Below, piece by piece: positions 1-9,749 of a DNA stretch of 64,000 nt; the stretch's first letter is position 1; every line of letters starts with the position of its first letter. Made by a program: the position numbers and the translations under genes. This DNA comes from Bacillus sp. FSL K6-3431 (GTDB lineage Bacteria; Bacillota; Bacilli; Bacillales; Bacillaceae_C). The stretch lies in assembly GCF_038002605.1 (NCBI RefSeq), contig NZ_JBBOCT010000001.1:3286001-3350000 (forward strand), given 5' to 3'. The notes beneath the pieces were generated by a model. The model was not told the origin of the DNA, did no database searches, and saw only the letters and a program-made list of their open reading frames with translations.

Positions 1-2
1 AC

Positions 3-179
3 CACCAAAAACGCGTCGCATTAATTAATCATATTGTACACAAAAAGGTAATTGATAATTTACTAACAGATGATGAAATGATACAAATAGAAAAATGGTA
101 TGATGACGTAATCCAAAACAAAAATGGAATAGAGTCTGACTTAGATACAATCAATCGATTTATTGACGGTAAAGAATAA
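3..179 (+). CDS. 3' end of an unrecognised protein gene (partial)
   Basis: An open frame enters from the left window edge and ends in TAA at 177-179, giving the last 58 residues of a protein. The visible part is polar, helix-prone and rich in Asp, Glu, Asn and Lys, and ends NRFIDGKE. I see no motif that identifies it. It is convergent with the parB operon, so it is probably the edge of a block that is not part of the ancestral origin order. Without the N-terminal part no function can be given; a spurious frame cannot be fully excluded, but 58 stop-free codons of plausible composition favour a real gene. Confidence 0.45.
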   Translation, partial: HQKRVALINHIVHKKVIDNLLTDDEMIQIEKWYDDVIQNKNGIESDLDTINRFIDGKE

Positions 180-195
180 AGAAAGAAATAACTAA

Positions 196-238
196 AAGCC
201 CAGAAGAAACGCTAAGACATAGCATTTTTTCCGGGCTT
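196..238. terminator. Imperfect 43-nt hairpin between convergent genes
   Basis: AAGCCC at 196-201 pairs with GGGCTT at 233-238, and most of the bases between them also pair (GCT/AGC at the tip). The T run inside the right arm suits a transcription stop for the plus-strand gene. The left side also contains the stop codon of the truncated DUF554 frame. Confidence 0.4.
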
Positions 239-338
239 ATGTTGCTTTCATTTTATCCGGAATCCGGTGTAGGAACTTTCCAAAAATTGTTCCTAATATA
301 ATACATATTCCATTCATCAACGTACCTAAAAGCACCAT
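237..338 (-). pseudogene. Truncated DUF554 membrane protein gene (N-terminal remnant)
   Basis: Read on the minus strand, ATG at 336-338 preceded by AGGTGA opens a 33-residue frame starting MVLLGTLMNGICIILGT, which looks like the first transmembrane segment of the DUF554 family. In many Bacillaceae a full DUF554 gene of about 230 residues follows spo0J/parB, and this remnant sits in exactly that place. The frame stops right after IPDKMKAT, at the hairpin 196-238, so about 85 percent of the protein is missing. I infer a deletion or insertion that removed the rest. The family assignment rests on recall of the N-terminal pattern. Confidence 0.55.
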
Positions 339-469
339 AATTTCACCTATTACGGCAAATCCCTTCAATTAAAGAGAAGGAGTAACGACTAGGAGCGCCA
401 CGGGTCTTGGCAAAATCGTTGTACTCGCATCATAAAGGCCACACACTTTAGGAGAAGGCGGAAATTATA

Positions 470-1309
470 TCACTCAAGAATTTCTAAAATCCTAGCGAGA
501 TCCTCTTTCGTTAAGAACTCTATTTCTATTTTCCCTTTTCGTTTTGATTGCTTAATCGTAACTGTAGTACCAAACTTTTCCCGCAAACTATTCTCATAAC
601 CTTCTATAAATACATCTTTTTTAGGAATAGGCTCTTTTGTTTCACGTGGAACATTTTCATTCATTTCTTGTACTAGCTTCTCTAGCTGACGAACATTCAA
701 GCCTTCTTTTACGATTTTTTCAGCAATAGATGTTATCTTTTCTTTTCTTTTCAGCCCTAGTAATGTACGTCCATGTCCCATTGAAAGCTTTCCATCAGTT
801 ATAAATAGTTGAATATGCTCAGGTAGTGATAACAGTCGAACGTGATTGGCGATATGCGGACGGCTTTTACCTAATCTTTTTGCTAGTTCTTCCTGTGTTA
901 TATGTAGCTTATCCAATAAAGTTTGATAGGCAGTAGCTTCCTCAATAGGGGTCAAGTCTTCCCTTTGTAGATTTTCTAACACTGCGAGTTCCATCATTTG
1001 ACGATCATTCAATTCACGAACAACTGCAGGAATTGTTTCTAGTTTTGCTGCTTTAGCTGCACGAAATCGTCGCTCTCCCACAACAATTTCATAGCCTTTA
1101 ATATTTTTTCTAATAATAATTGGCTGTAAAATCCCATGTTCTAAAATGGAGTTTTTCAATTCCTCAATCGCTTCCACCTCAAAGACCTTTCTAGGTTGGT
1201 AAGGATTAGGTTTAATTTCTTGTAAGTCTATTTCTCGTACCGCTTCTTCTTTATTAATATCCATATTTGCAAATAAAGCATTAATCCCTTTTCCGAGACC
1301 TTTAGCCAT
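470..1309 (-). CDS. parB: Chromosome-partitioning protein ParB (Spo0J)
   Basis: CTP-dependent DNA clamp that loads at parS sites, spreads, recruits SMC and, with Soj, directs origin segregation and modulates sporulation. The 279-residue product shows the N-terminal CTP-binding domain with the GERRFR box at about 78-83, a helix-turn-helix at about 138-160 for parS recognition, and a C-terminal dimerisation domain. I chose the ATG at 1307-1309 (MAKGLGKG), which overlaps the soj stop by 8 bp and has AAAGGAAG upstream; a longer frame to 1330 lacks homology at its start. Its own coding sequence contains a parS site. Co-transcribed with soj. Confidence 0.97.
   Translation of the reverse strand: MAKGLGKGINALFANMDINKEEAVREIDLQEIKPNPYQPRKVFEVEAIEELKNSILEHGILQPIIIRKNIKGYEIVVGERRFRAAKAAKLETIPAVVRELNDRQMMELAVLENLQREDLTPIEEATAYQTLLDKLHITQEELAKRLGKSRPHIANHVRLLSLPEHIQLFITDGKLSMGHGRTLLGLKRKEKITSIAEKIVKEGLNVRQLEKLVQEMNENVPRETKEPIPKKDVFIEGYENSLREKFGTTVTIKQSKRKGKIEIEFLTKEDLARILEILE
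638..653. promoter_or_regulatory. parS site inside parB
   Basis: TGTTTCACGTGGAACA; the other strand reads TGTTCCACGTGAAACA, a full match to the parS consensus. B. subtilis also carries a parS inside spo0J. This is where ParB nucleates beside the origin. Confidence 0.93.
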
Positions 1310-2063
1310 GTTCAGCCACTTCCTTTGCAAGTTCTAAATAAACTTCCGCACCTCTAGACTTTGGATCATAAACAATAACCGGCTCGCCATGACTTGGCGC
1401 CTCACTAAGCCGAATATTACGGGGTATTATTGTTTTAAATACTTTATTTTGAAAGTATTTTTTCACTTCCTGGATGACTTGAAGTCCCAAATTTGTTCGA
1501 GCATCGAGCATCGTTAATAAAACGCCTTCAATCATCAATTCATTATTTAAGTGTTTTTGTACTAAACGTACTGTATTTAAAAGCTGGCTTAATCCCTCTA
1601 GTGCATAATACTCACATTGAACTGGAATTAGTACAGAATCAGATGCAGTTAACGAATTGAGAGTGAGCAGGCCCAACGATGGAGGACAATCAATTAATAT
1701 ATAGTCATATTCATCTTTTACCTGATCCACGGCACGTTTTAATCGAACTTCTCTTGATATTGTAGGAACCAATTCAATTTCAGCGCCCGCAAGCTGAATA
1801 GTTGCCGGAACAATGGAGAAGTTTTCTAATTTAGTTGCTATTATTACATCTTTGATATCCACATCATCTACGAGTACATCGTAAATACATTGGTGGACAT
1901 CACCTTTATCAACCCCAGCTCCGCTTGTTGCGTTTCCCTGAGGATCAATATCAATCAGGAGTACTTTCTTCCCAATATATGCTAAACAGGCCCCCAAATT
2001 AACTGAGGTGGTCGTTTTTCCGACGCCGCCTTTTTGATTGGCCATGGAAATAATCTTCCCCAA
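1302..2063 (-). CDS. soj: ParA-type ATPase Soj
   Basis: Walker-type ATPase that works with ParB in origin segregation and controls DnaA activity. The product has 253 residues, the same as B. subtilis Soj, with the deviant Walker A motif KGGVGKTT at residues 10-17, and ends AKEVAEHG. I chose a TTG start at 2061-2063 (reading MGKIISMANQ), which sits properly behind AGGTAGGTG. The upstream in-frame GTG lies inside that ribosome binding site. First gene of the soj-parB operon; its stop overlaps the parB start. Confidence 0.96.
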   Translation of the reverse strand: MGKIISMANQKGGVGKTTTSVNLGACLAYIGKKVLLIDIDPQGNATSGAGVDKGDVHQCIYDVLVDDVDIKDVIIATKLENFSIVPATIQLAGAEIELVPTISREVRLKRAVDQVKDEYDYILIDCPPSLGLLTLNSLTASDSVLIPVQCEYYALEGLSQLLNTVRLVQKHLNNELMIEGVLLTMLDARTNLGLQVIQEVKKYFQNKVFKTIIPRNIRLSEAPSHGEPVIVYDPKSRGAEVYLELAKEVAEHG

Positions 2064-2183
2064 CGATGTCACCTACCTTTTACTTCCTCTAAAAATAACT
2101 GTCTTATCTTCTATTCTAGCAAACAATTTCCTTCATTTACTGTTTAATACAAAAAAAGATTATGATTATAAATTTTTATAGAG

Positions 2184-2220
2184 AAAAGTGAGAAACTCGA
2201 TCTGCAAGTTTCTCACTTTT
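2184..2220 (-). terminator. Terminator downstream of noc
   Basis: A 14-bp perfect inverted repeat (AAAAGTGAGAAACT / AGTTTCTCACTTTT) with a 9-nt loop. In the minus-strand direction it is followed by an A/T-rich stretch. It separates noc from soj. The rest of the 2064-2380 gap holds a structured repeat described separately. Confidence 0.75.
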
Positions 2221-2307
2221 AGAATTCAGCCCCTACACAACATAGTGAACTTAACAAATGTTCCATTTTTGTACATGCTTCGATGAACAAAGCGCTGTAG
2301 CTAAGGC

Positions 2308-2367
2308 TCGCACGATGCAAGTCACAACGGCGTTGCCACATGACGTGGTTACCTTGGCCGTTGTTCC
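2308..2367 (-). repeat. Structured repeat, copy A, directly after noc
   Basis: On the minus strand the element begins GGAACAACGG (2367-2358), 13 nt beyond the noc stop. ACAACGGC pairs with GCCGTTGT around an inner CCAC-GTCAT-GTGG hairpin (apex at 2336-2348), and a second small GCA-TCG-TGC hairpin follows. Related copies lie after mnmE and mccB, and two-hairpin versions lie at 28686 and 62643. No protein is encoded. Confidence 0.7.
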
Positions 2368-2380
2368 TTTATTGTCTAGC

Positions 2381-3235
2381 TCAAGGCTTTTTCTTTGGTA
2401 TTTTAATTGTAAATTGATAAAAGTCCTCGAATTCTTCTTCTTCAGCATCAAGATTAATCCCGCTATCGGTGACCATTGACAGTGATTGGCGAATTGTATT
2501 TACAGCTATACGCATATCCTTACTAACTGCTTTGCGCTTTGCCTTACGTTTAGGTGTTTCTGTAGACAAAAGTTTGACCACTTGTTCTTCTGTCTGCTTC
2601 ACGTTTAAACTTTTTTCAATAATGAGTTCCATTACCTGAATTTGTTTTGTTGGATCCTTTAATGGAATCAATGCACGCGCATGGCGCTCTGTGATTCTTT
2701 TTTTCAATAATTCTGTTTGCACTTCTTCTGGTAACTTTAAAAGCCGTAGTTTATTGGCAACGGTTGATTGTCCTTTTCCAAGTCGCTGGGCCAAGGCTTC
2801 TTGAGTCAAATCATGAATTTCCAAAAGTTTTCCGTATGCCATCGCTTCCTCAATCGGCGTTAATTCCTCACGCTGAAGATTCTCAATCAATGCTACTGAT
2901 GCAGTTTCGGCATCACTTAAATTTTTAATAATTGCCGGCACATCTGCCCAACCGAGCATCTGGACCGCACGAAAACGGCGTTCTCCTGCAATGATTTCAA
3001 ATTGGTCACCGGATGATTCTCTAACCACAATTGGCTGGATAATTCCATGTGTATGAATCGTTCTAGCCAATTCCTCAATTTTTGACTCATCAAAAATCGT
3101 TCTTGGTTGGAATTGATTTGGAACAATATCAGTAACTGGTATTTTCCGTACTTCATCCCGCTCTTCTGCCACTTCTTTTTCTATCGGCAATTCCTTGTCG
3201 CTCAAACCAAATAAACGAGAGAAAGGATGCTTCAT
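2381..3235 (-). CDS. noc: Nucleoid occlusion protein Noc
   Basis: ParB paralogue that binds Noc-binding sites and, through its N-terminal amphipathic helix, the membrane, to stop FtsZ ring assembly over the chromosome. The product has 284 residues. It shows the amphipathic start [11 protein letters not shown], a CTP-binding core with GERRFR at about 84-89, a helix-turn-helix centred on the [17 protein letters not shown] segment, and a basic C-terminus ending KKKP. The position between soj and rsmG and the N-terminus distinguish it from ParB. A structured repeat begins 13 nt after its TGA. Confidence 0.96.
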   Translation of the reverse strand: MKHPFSRLFGLSDKELPIEKEVAEERDEVRKIPVTDIVPNQFQPRTIFDESKIEELARTIHTHGIIQPIVVRESSGDQFEIIAGERRFRAVQMLGWADVPAIIKNLSDAETASVALIENLQREELTPIEEAMAYGKLLEIHDLTQEALAQRLGKGQSTVANKLRLLKLPEEVQTELLKKRITERHARALIPLKDPTKQIQVMELIIEKSLNVKQTEEQVVKLLSTETPKRKAKRKAVSKDMRIAVNTIRQSLSMVTDSGINLDAEEEEFEDFYQFTIKIPKKKP

Positions 3236-3340
3236 CCTTCTACACCACCTTAATAGAACTCCCTTTAATACATCATTCTATTTTATTTAGCATTATCCTG
3301 CAAAACAACTGCTAATTTCCTCGAAATTAGGCTAAACAGC

Positions 3341-4057
3341 TCACTCTAAAGGCATTTTATTTGGTGTACCGGGTTTTCGGGGAAATTTATTAGGCGTTTT
3401 TTTGATTTTCTTAATTACGATAATATTTCGCTCACTATCCTCTATCGGCAATGTAAAAGAATGCACTGTAGATAGCTTCCCCCCGAGTTGTTTGATTGCA
3501 TTATCAGCTGCAGTCAGCTCTTCCTCAGCATTAGCTGCTTTCATAGCTATGAACTGACCTCCCTGTTTTACTAAAGGTAAACACAGTTCGCTTAATACTG
3601 ACATTCTTGCTACTGCCCGTGCTGTTACGATATCAAATTGTTCTCGAAATGCTTGATTTTTTGCAAATGTTTCCGCTCTATCATGATAAAAATGAGTGTT
3701 TACTAATCCTAGCTCTTTAGATAAATGTTCCAAAAAAGTAATTCTTTTGTTCAAAGAATCTACAATGGTAATATTTAAATTTGGATAACAAATTTTCATT
3801 GGTATACTAGGAAATCCAGCGCCAGCTCCAACATCACATAATTTGATCGGTTGTTGAAGATCCACAAAAAAAGCCGCACTCACTGAATCAAAAAAGTGTT
3901 TTAAATACACTTCTTCTTTTTCAGTGATTGCTGTCAAATTCATTTTTTCATTCCATTCAACAAGTAATTCGAAGTATCTCTCAAATTGTTCAAGTTGACG
4001 TGAATCAAGGACAATTCCTTGATCTTTTAACTTGTCTATAAATACATCTTTATTCAT
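3341..4057 (-). CDS. rsmG: 16S rRNA (guanine-N7)-methyltransferase RsmG
   Basis: SAM-dependent enzyme (GidB) that methylates N7 of a conserved guanine (G527 in E. coli numbering) in the 530 loop of 16S rRNA. The 238-residue product carries the SAM-binding motif GAGAGFPS at about 77-84 and the family segment [13 protein letters not shown]. The C-terminus [11 protein letters not shown] is typical of the Bacillus proteins. It lies 17 bp downstream of mnmG in the same direction and is very probably co-transcribed with it. Loss of this gene gives low-level streptomycin resistance in other bacteria; nothing here suggests a defect. Confidence 0.97.
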   Translation of the reverse strand: MNKDVFIDKLKDQGIVLDSRQLEQFERYFELLVEWNEKMNLTAITEKEEVYLKHFFDSVSAAFFVDLQQPIKLCDVGAGAGFPSIPMKICYPNLNITIVDSLNKRITFLEHLSKELGLVNTHFYHDRAETFAKNQAFREQFDIVTARAVARMSVLSELCLPLVKQGGQFIAMKAANAEEELTAADNAIKQLGGKLSTVHSFTLPIEDSERNIIVIKKIKKTPNKFPRKPGTPNKMPLE

Positions 4058-4074
4058 CTAGAATTCATTCCTTT

Positions 4075-5970
4075 TTAAACATCTCCAGATACTCGGGCAA
4101 TTTTCCCATGTTCAATATATACAAGTAAAATTGAAATATCAGCAGGATTAACCCCTGCAATCCGTGAAGCCTGGGCTATTGAAAGCGGGCGTACTTCATT
4201 GAGTTTATGACGAGCCTCTGTAGCGATTCCATTGATGGCATCATAATCAATATTTTCAGGGATCTTTTTGTCTTCTAATTTTTTAAGTCTTTCCACTTGC
4301 TGTAGGGATTTATTAATATATCCTTCATATTTGATCTGGATCTCAACTTGTTCTGTTACATCTTTAGGTAAGTTGCTATCCGCCGGTATTATTTCATGAA
4401 TGTGTTTATATGACATTTCTGTCCTTTTTAATAAATCGGATGCGCGAATCCCATCTTTTAATTCACTTCCACCTTCCCGACGTATCACATCTTGCACTTC
4501 TTCATTCGGTTTTAAAATAGTAGAACGAAGTCGATTTATCTCATCTTCTATTGCTGATTTTTTCTCAATATATTTATTATAACGTTTATCTGAAATAAGT
4601 CCTATTTCGTGGCCAATTTCAGTCAAACGTAAATCGGCGTTATCATGGCGAAGTAATAGTCGATATTCTGCTCTTGAAGTAAGCAAACGATATGGTTCAT
4701 TTGTGCCTTTTGTTACAAGGTCATCAATTAATACTCCGATATAGCCATCAGAGCGACTTAAAATAACTTCTTCTTTGCCCAATATATTTCTTGCTGCATT
4801 GATCCCAGCCATAATACCTTGTGCAGCAGCTTCCTCATATCCTGATGTCCCATTAATTTGCCCAGCTGTATACAAGTTTTTAATTTTCTTTGTTTCCAAT
4901 GTTGGCCATAGCTGTGTAGGTATAATCGCATCATACTCAATCGCATAGCCTGGTCTCATCATGCGGGCATTTTCCAAGCCCGGAACTGAAGTAATCAACT
5001 CATGTTGAATTTCTTCCGGCATGCTTGTGGAAAGTCCTTGTACGTACACTTCATTCGTATTACGTCCTTCAGGTTCAAGAAAAACTTGATGACGTGGCTT
5101 ATCATGAAAACGAACGACTTTATCTTCAATAGAAGGACAATAGCGGGCGCCAGTTCCCTTTACCATACCTGAAAACATCGGTGAACGATGCAAGTTTTCG
5201 TCAATAAGCTGATGTGTTTTTGCAGTCGTATATGTGAGCCAGCACGGTAATTGATCTGTTATGAATTCAGTTGTTTCATAACTAAATGCTAACGGTTCAT
5301 CATCACCAGGTTGAATTTCCGTTTTACTATAATCAATTGTTTTACTGTTAATTCTCGGTGGCGTCCCTGTTTTAAAGCGAGCCAATTCAAAACCCAATTG
5401 TTCAAGGTGTTCGGAAAGCTTAATCGATGGTTGTTGATTATTGGGACCGCTTGAATATTTCAATTCACCTAAAATGATTTCTCCCCGGAGGAATGTACCT
5501 GTTGTAATAATGACGGATTTCGCACGATAAACCGCTCCTGTTTTTGCTACTACACCCTTACATTCTTCATTTTCTACGATCAATTCATCAACCATTCCTT
5601 GAAGTAAGGTAAGGTTTCGTTCATTTTCCAATGTGTTCTTCATTTCATGTTGATATTGAAATTTATCTGCTTGTGCACGTAATGCTTGTACAGCTGGTCC
5701 CTTTCCTGTATTTAGCATGCGCATTTGAATATACGTTTTATCTAGGTTTTTTGCCATTTCTCCACCAAGTGCATCAATCTCACGAACGACAACCCCTTTA
5801 GCTGGACCTCCAACAGATGGGTTACATGGCATAAAAGCTACCATATCAAGATTAAGCGTAAGCATTAACGTATTTGCGCCCATTCGAGCAGCCGCTAAGC
5901 CCGCTTCACACCCGGCATGGCCTGCACCAATCACAATAACATCATATTGGCCTGCCTCATATTGTTTCAT
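4075..5970 (-). CDS. mnmG: tRNA uridine-5-carboxymethylaminomethyl modification enzyme, large subunit MnmG
   Basis: FAD-binding partner of MnmE (GidA). Together they place the cmnm5 group on U34 of tRNAs reading split codon boxes. The 631-residue protein has the dinucleotide-binding motif GAGHAG at 15-20, the family signature [13 protein letters not shown] at about 47-59, and the second signature YAIEYDAI further on. The C-terminal helical domain that contacts MnmE is present. It follows mnmE on the minus strand, separated by a 64-bp gap that holds repeat copy B, and runs on into rsmG. Confidence 0.97.
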   Translation of the reverse strand: MKQYEAGQYDVIVIGAGHAGCEAGLAAARMGANTLMLTLNLDMVAFMPCNPSVGGPAKGVVVREIDALGGEMAKNLDKTYIQMRMLNTGKGPAVQALRAQADKFQYQHEMKNTLENERNLTLLQGMVDELIVENEECKGVVAKTGAVYRAKSVIITTGTFLRGEIILGELKYSSGPNNQQPSIKLSEHLEQLGFELARFKTGTPPRINSKTIDYSKTEIQPGDDEPLAFSYETTEFITDQLPCWLTYTTAKTHQLIDENLHRSPMFSGMVKGTGARYCPSIEDKVVRFHDKPRHQVFLEPEGRNTNEVYVQGLSTSMPEEIQHELITSVPGLENARMMRPGYAIEYDAIIPTQLWPTLETKKIKNLYTAGQINGTSGYEEAAAQGIMAGINAARNILGKEEVILSRSDGYIGVLIDDLVTKGTNEPYRLLTSRAEYRLLLRHDNADLRLTEIGHEIGLISDKRYNKYIEKKSAIEDEINRLRSTILKPNEEVQDVIRREGGSELKDGIRASDLLKRTEMSYKHIHEIIPADSNLPKDVTEQVEIQIKYEGYINKSLQQVERLKKLEDKKIPENIDYDAINGIATEARHKLNEVRPLSIAQASRIAGVNPADISILLVYIEHGKIARVSGDV

Positions 5971-5999
5971 AATTAAATTGAACCTCCTTAAATTTCAAG

Positions 6000-6034
6000 A
6001 CCCACACGACGTGGCGTCCTTAGCCGTTGTTCCT
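6000..6034 (-). repeat. Structured repeat, copy B, directly after mnmE
   Basis: On the minus strand GGAACAACGG (6033-6024) starts one base after the mnmE TAG, followed by CTAAGGA and the hairpin CCAC-GTCGT-GTGG (6014-6002). It is a shorter form of the element after noc and reads in the sense direction of mnmE. Confidence 0.7.
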
Positions 6035-7420
6035 CTACTTCCCTAAGCAAAATTGGGAGAATAGCTCATTTATTAAGCTTTCCTGAACTGTATCGCCAAT
6101 TATTTCTCCAAGTAATTCCCATGTACGGGTTAAATCTATTTGAATAATATCGATGGGTGTTCCAAAGTCTATACCCGATAGCACATCCTCTATAGCTTGT
6201 AACGCTTGATGTAGTAGAGCAATGTGGCGATTATTCGATACATAAGTAATATCTGCTGCTTCAAGTTTGCCTTGAAAAAACATGCCTGCTATCGCTTGTT
6301 CTAGATCATCAATTCCTTCTTCTTCTAATAATGAAGTCGTAACAATTTGATGACTTTCAGCAATTTCTCTGACGCGATCCATATTTATTTGTTGTGGTAA
6401 ATCTGTTTTATTTATAATAACGATGACATCCATCTTTTCGACTGCAGCAAAAAGCTGTTCATCTTCGATTGTAAGTTCGTCCGCAGAATTAAGTACGAGT
6501 AAAATTAAATCGGCTTTCTTTAAAACTTGTCTTGAACGCTCTACACCAATTCGTTCTACAATGTCTTCCGTTTCCCTAATTCCTGCCGTATCAACCAATC
6601 TTAGTGGTACTCCACGTACATTTACATATTCTTCAATGACATCCCTAGTTGTCCCAGGTACATCTGTCACGATTGCTTTATTTTCTTGAACCAAACTATT
6701 CAATAAGGATGATTTACCAACATTTGGCCTTCCAATAATAACAGTGGAAAGACCTTCACGTAAAATTTTTCCTTGCTCTGAAGTTTGGATTAATTTTTGA
6801 AGTTCACCCTTTATATACGTGGCCTTATCAACAAGCATTCGATGGGTCATTTCTTCAACATCATCATATTCAGGGTAATCAATATTGACCTCAACATGTG
6901 CTACTGTATCAATAATCTCCTGCCTAAGCCCTTTAATCAGTTTTGATAGACGTCCTTCCATTTGTCCTAGGGCAACACCCATAGCTCGGTCTGTCTTTGC
7001 TCTAATCAAGTCCATAACCGCTTCCGCTTGTGATAAATCAATTCGACCATTAAGAAATGCACGTTTTGTAAATTCGCCAGGTTCGGCTAGTTGTGCTCCC
7101 GCATTTAATACTAGCTGCAGCACTCGATTAACAGAAACAATGCCACCGTGACAGTTAATTTCTACAACATCTTCCCGAGTAAAAGTGCGTGGACCTTTCA
7201 TCACACTGACCATAACTTCCTCTGCCGTTTCTTGTGACTTTGGATCAATAATTCTACCATAGTGAATCGTATGTGATGGTACCTCTACAAGTTTACTTCC
7301 CCCTGCACTACGAAAAACTTGATCCGCAATTTTGATCGCTTCATCCCCACTTAAGCGTACAATAGCAATTGCTCCCTCACCCATGGGAGTAGAAATGGCG
7401 GTTATAGTTTCAAATTCCAT
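6035..7420 (-). CDS. mnmE: tRNA modification GTPase MnmE
   Basis: GTPase (TrmE) that forms the cmnm5U34 modification complex with MnmG, using a tetrahydrofolate one-carbon unit. The 461-residue product has the N-terminal folate-binding domain (residues 1-118), a helical domain split around an inserted G domain with P-loop GRPNVGKS at 230-237, and the C-terminal catalytic CLGK (residues 458-461). The ATG at 7418-7420 follows GGGGTGGAG; the frame extends ten codons upstream but without homology. Next along the minus strand is mnmG. Confidence 0.97.
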   Translation of the reverse strand: MEFETITAISTPMGEGAIAIVRLSGDEAIKIADQVFRSAGGSKLVEVPSHTIHYGRIIDPKSQETAEEVMVSVMKGPRTFTREDVVEINCHGGIVSVNRVLQLVLNAGAQLAEPGEFTKRAFLNGRIDLSQAEAVMDLIRAKTDRAMGVALGQMEGRLSKLIKGLRQEIIDTVAHVEVNIDYPEYDDVEEMTHRMLVDKATYIKGELQKLIQTSEQGKILREGLSTVIIGRPNVGKSSLLNSLVQENKAIVTDVPGTTRDVIEEYVNVRGVPLRLVDTAGIRETEDIVERIGVERSRQVLKKADLILLVLNSADELTIEDEQLFAAVEKMDVIVIINKTDLPQQINMDRVREIAESHQIVTTSLLEEEGIDDLEQAIAGMFFQGKLEAADITYVSNNRHIALLHQALQAIEDVLSGIDFGTPIDIIQIDLTRTWELLGEIIGDTVQESLINELFSQFCLGK

Positions 7421-7761
7421 CTTCTCCACCCCTCTTTCTCGTATTGACATTTATCTCATCATGCAGTTGCATGAAATTTATCATTTATAGGATATTTATC
7501 CCCAATATAATAGAGTAACAAAATTTCTATCTATATAAAAGAATATTTTACAGATGTAAAATATTACCCACATTTACAATGTAGTATTCCTTATTTTAAC
7601 TTATCCACATGTGAATAACAATACGGCGTACTTATTTGTAAATTATCAATTGATGGCTATTCTTAATGAACGATAAAAAAACCTTGGCATTTAACCAAGG
7701 TTTCGTCAAATTATCTGGAATTTAGTTTATAATCGACAGCTTATTTCTTCCGCTATTTACC
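7421..7761. other. Intergenic region upstream of mnmE with a DnaA box pair
   Basis: No gene seen in this 341-bp stretch. It is AT-rich and holds a perfect DnaA box TTATCCACA at 7601-7609, immediately followed by TGTGAATAA (7610-7618), an inverted box with one mismatch. It also contains the terminator of the upstream LTA-synthase-like gene at 7675-7703. The mnmE promoter should lie here, but I cannot single out a convincing -35/-10 pair. Confidence 0.6.
7675..7703 (-). terminator. Terminator of the LTA synthase-like gene
   Basis: AACCTTGG (7679-7686) and CCAAGGTT (7695-7702) form a stem with an 8-nt loop. In the minus direction it is followed by an uninterrupted T run. Classic rho-independent form. 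Confidence 0.88.
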
Positions 7762-9624
7762 TTAATCATGTATAAATTTTAATAAATCACCAAAAATTAC
7801 TTTATCCGAATAATTTAATTCTCGCTGAACCTGTTCAAAATATGGCGTGCATTTATTTCGTTTCACTTTCTCCCCTGTCTTTATACTAAGGCACTCTCCT
7901 TCACTAAATAAATGGTTAGAAGTAGCAAAGCTTCCATCTCGAAATATGACTAGGTTTTTATGATCATCCGCGAGTAAACTTGTACCAAATGCTACTGTTT
8001 CATCTTTTTTATCAATACCCAGTAAATCAAGAATGGTCGTTCTCAGATCTATTTGACCCCCAACCGTCTCGATAACCTGCCCTTCCAACCCTGGAATATG
8101 AATAATTAGCGGCACCTTTTGTAATTCCATATGATCTGCAGACGTTATTTGTTTATTCAAGACTTCCCCAAGTGCATCATAATAATTTCTTGAAATACCA
8201 TAATGATCACCAACCAAGACAAATATAGAATTATTATATAACTCCGTTCCCTTTATTTGTTTAAAAAAGGTCTTAATCGCTTCATCTTCATAACGGACAG
8301 TTGTAAAATATCTATTCACTACACCTTGATCTGTTTCTGCTTCATCCATAAATAAATCTTCTGGTTCTAACAAAAACGGAAAGTGATTTGTTAATGTTAA
8401 TAGTTTAGAATAAAAAGGTTGGGGTAAAGATTGTAAATACGGAACAGACTGTTGTAAGAATGGAATATCTTTTAATCCATAATTCACGGAATTATCATCA
8501 TTTACTTCAAAATATTCCTTTGAATAAAATTCATCATATCCAAGTGATTCATACATGACCGAGCGATTCCAAAACTGTGCGTCATTACCATGAAAAGAAG
8601 CTGAAAAGTAATCCTTTTCTTTCAGAATTTGAGGTAAACTATAAAACACATTTTGTGGTCTTCTAACAAACACGGATCCCCCCGGAAGAGGATAAAGACT
8701 ATTATCAATAATAAATTCAGCATCAGATGTTTTTCCTTGAGCTGTCTGATGATAGAAATTCGTGAAATACAAACTTTCTTCTTTCATTTTATTCAAAAAA
8801 GGTGTAACTTCTTGACTATTAATTTGTCTATCTATCACAAACGATTGAGTAGACTCTAGGAAAATCATTACAACATTTTTATTTTTAGCTATCCCATGTA
8901 ATTCAGATGCTTTAGACTGTTTTTGTTTCTTATCCGTATAATTTTTAATCTCCAATATTTCCGTCCCATCAGCAAAGGCACTATTTACTGTGTTTTTGGA
9001 GTATGCAAGTAAATCATATAAATGATAATGATAGAGACCAAGTGACTTTACCATTAATTCCCTATCATACGATTTATTCCAAAAGCCAGTATTAATAATT
9101 AATGTTAAAACTAGCGGAGCAATTATTATCACACATGCCATTTTTCGCCATACACTTCTTTTTCCTGATAGTTGTGGAAGCCGTTTATTCTTTAAGAGCA
9201 TAACTAGGATTACAATATCAAGAAATAATAATACATCAAAGATACTTATCAATTCCAATGTACTTTGGCTAAGCCCACCGACATTTTGGAATTGCAACAA
9301 TACTGGTACGGTTATAAAATCAATATAAAATCGGTAATACAAGACATTTCCAAATAATAAAAAGGTAAGTATTATATGTATTATAAGTAGTGCAGCTATT
9401 CTCCTTTTCTTTGAAAACGCAAATCCAATGCCAAGAAGAAGTGTAGCCGATCCAAGTGAGGTTAAGGCTAAGGCTATTCCTTCACTCCATGACTGAACAT
9501 TTATATGAAATACCCATATATAAAGCGCACCCATTTTCAACCAAAGAAATAAGACCGAAAGTATGTATAATGATATATCTTCACTTTGTTTTACTTCAAT
9601 CAATTGTAAAAAATTTCTCCTCAT
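7762..9624 (-). CDS. Lipoteichoic acid synthase family protein
   Basis: Membrane enzyme of the LtaS/YfnI/YqgS/YvgJ group, which transfers glycerol-phosphate from phosphatidylglycerol to the lipoteichoic acid chain or a primer. The 620-residue product has five predicted N-terminal membrane spans (roughly 17-40, 48-70, 76-96, 125-145, 160-180) and an extracellular sulfatase-like domain. The catalytic Thr is T299 in AQGKTSDAEF; metal ligands are probably E257, H414, D473 and H474 (VGDHYG), matching S. aureus LtaS E255/T300/H416/D475/H476. It is inserted between jag and mnmE, adjacent genes in B. subtilis, and has its own terminator and an ECF-sigma-like promoter, suggesting an envelope-stress paralogue. 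Whether it is a synthase or a primase cannot be told. Confidence 0.9.
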   Translation of the reverse strand: MRRNFLQLIEVKQSEDISLYILSVLFLWLKMGALYIWVFHINVQSWSEGIALALTSLGSATLLLGIGFAFSKKRRIAALLIIHIILTFLLFGNVLYYRFYIDFITVPVLLQFQNVGGLSQSTLELISIFDVLLFLDIVILVMLLKNKRLPQLSGKRSVWRKMACVIIIAPLVLTLIINTGFWNKSYDRELMVKSLGLYHYHLYDLLAYSKNTVNSAFADGTEILEIKNYTDKKQKQSKASELHGIAKNKNVVMIFLESTQSFVIDRQINSQEVTPFLNKMKEESLYFTNFYHQTAQGKTSDAEFIIDNSLYPLPGGSVFVRRPQNVFYSLPQILKEKDYFSASFHGNDAQFWNRSVMYESLGYDEFYSKEYFEVNDDNSVNYGLKDIPFLQQSVPYLQSLPQPFYSKLLTLTNHFPFLLEPEDLFMDEAETDQGVVNRYFTTVRYEDEAIKTFFKQIKGTELYNNSIFVLVGDHYGISRNYYDALGEVLNKQITSADHMELQKVPLIIHIPGLEGQVIETVGGQIDLRTTILDLLGIDKKDETVAFGTSLLADDHKNLVIFRDGSFATSNHLFSEGECLSIKTGEKVKRNKCTPYFEQVQRELNYSDKVIFGDLLKFIHD

Positions 9625-9707
9625 ATTCTCACTTCCTAATTATTCATTCTCTTATTTTAACATTATTATTTTAATAATCACTAAATAATACCATTACTCT
9701 TACTATT

Positions 9708-9734
9708 GACGATTTAGACATGATGAAAGTTTCA
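9708..9734 (-). promoter_or_regulatory. ECF-sigma-type promoter for the LTA synthase-like gene
   Basis: Minus strand: TGAAAC (9734-9729), 17 nt, CGTC (9711-9708). This matches the -35/-10 pattern of B. subtilis extracytoplasmic-function sigma factors (SigM, SigW, SigX group). It lies about 85 nt upstream of the start codon. B. subtilis yfnI, a paralogue, is SigM-dependent. Confidence 0.5.
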
Positions 9735-9749
9735 AAATGAGGTAAAACA

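Noticed and set aside
2251..2479. Overlapping frames of 66 and 73 codons on opposite strands after noc
   Set aside because: They run through the palindromic repeat and the noc 3' end; no ribosome binding site and no homology that I recognise.
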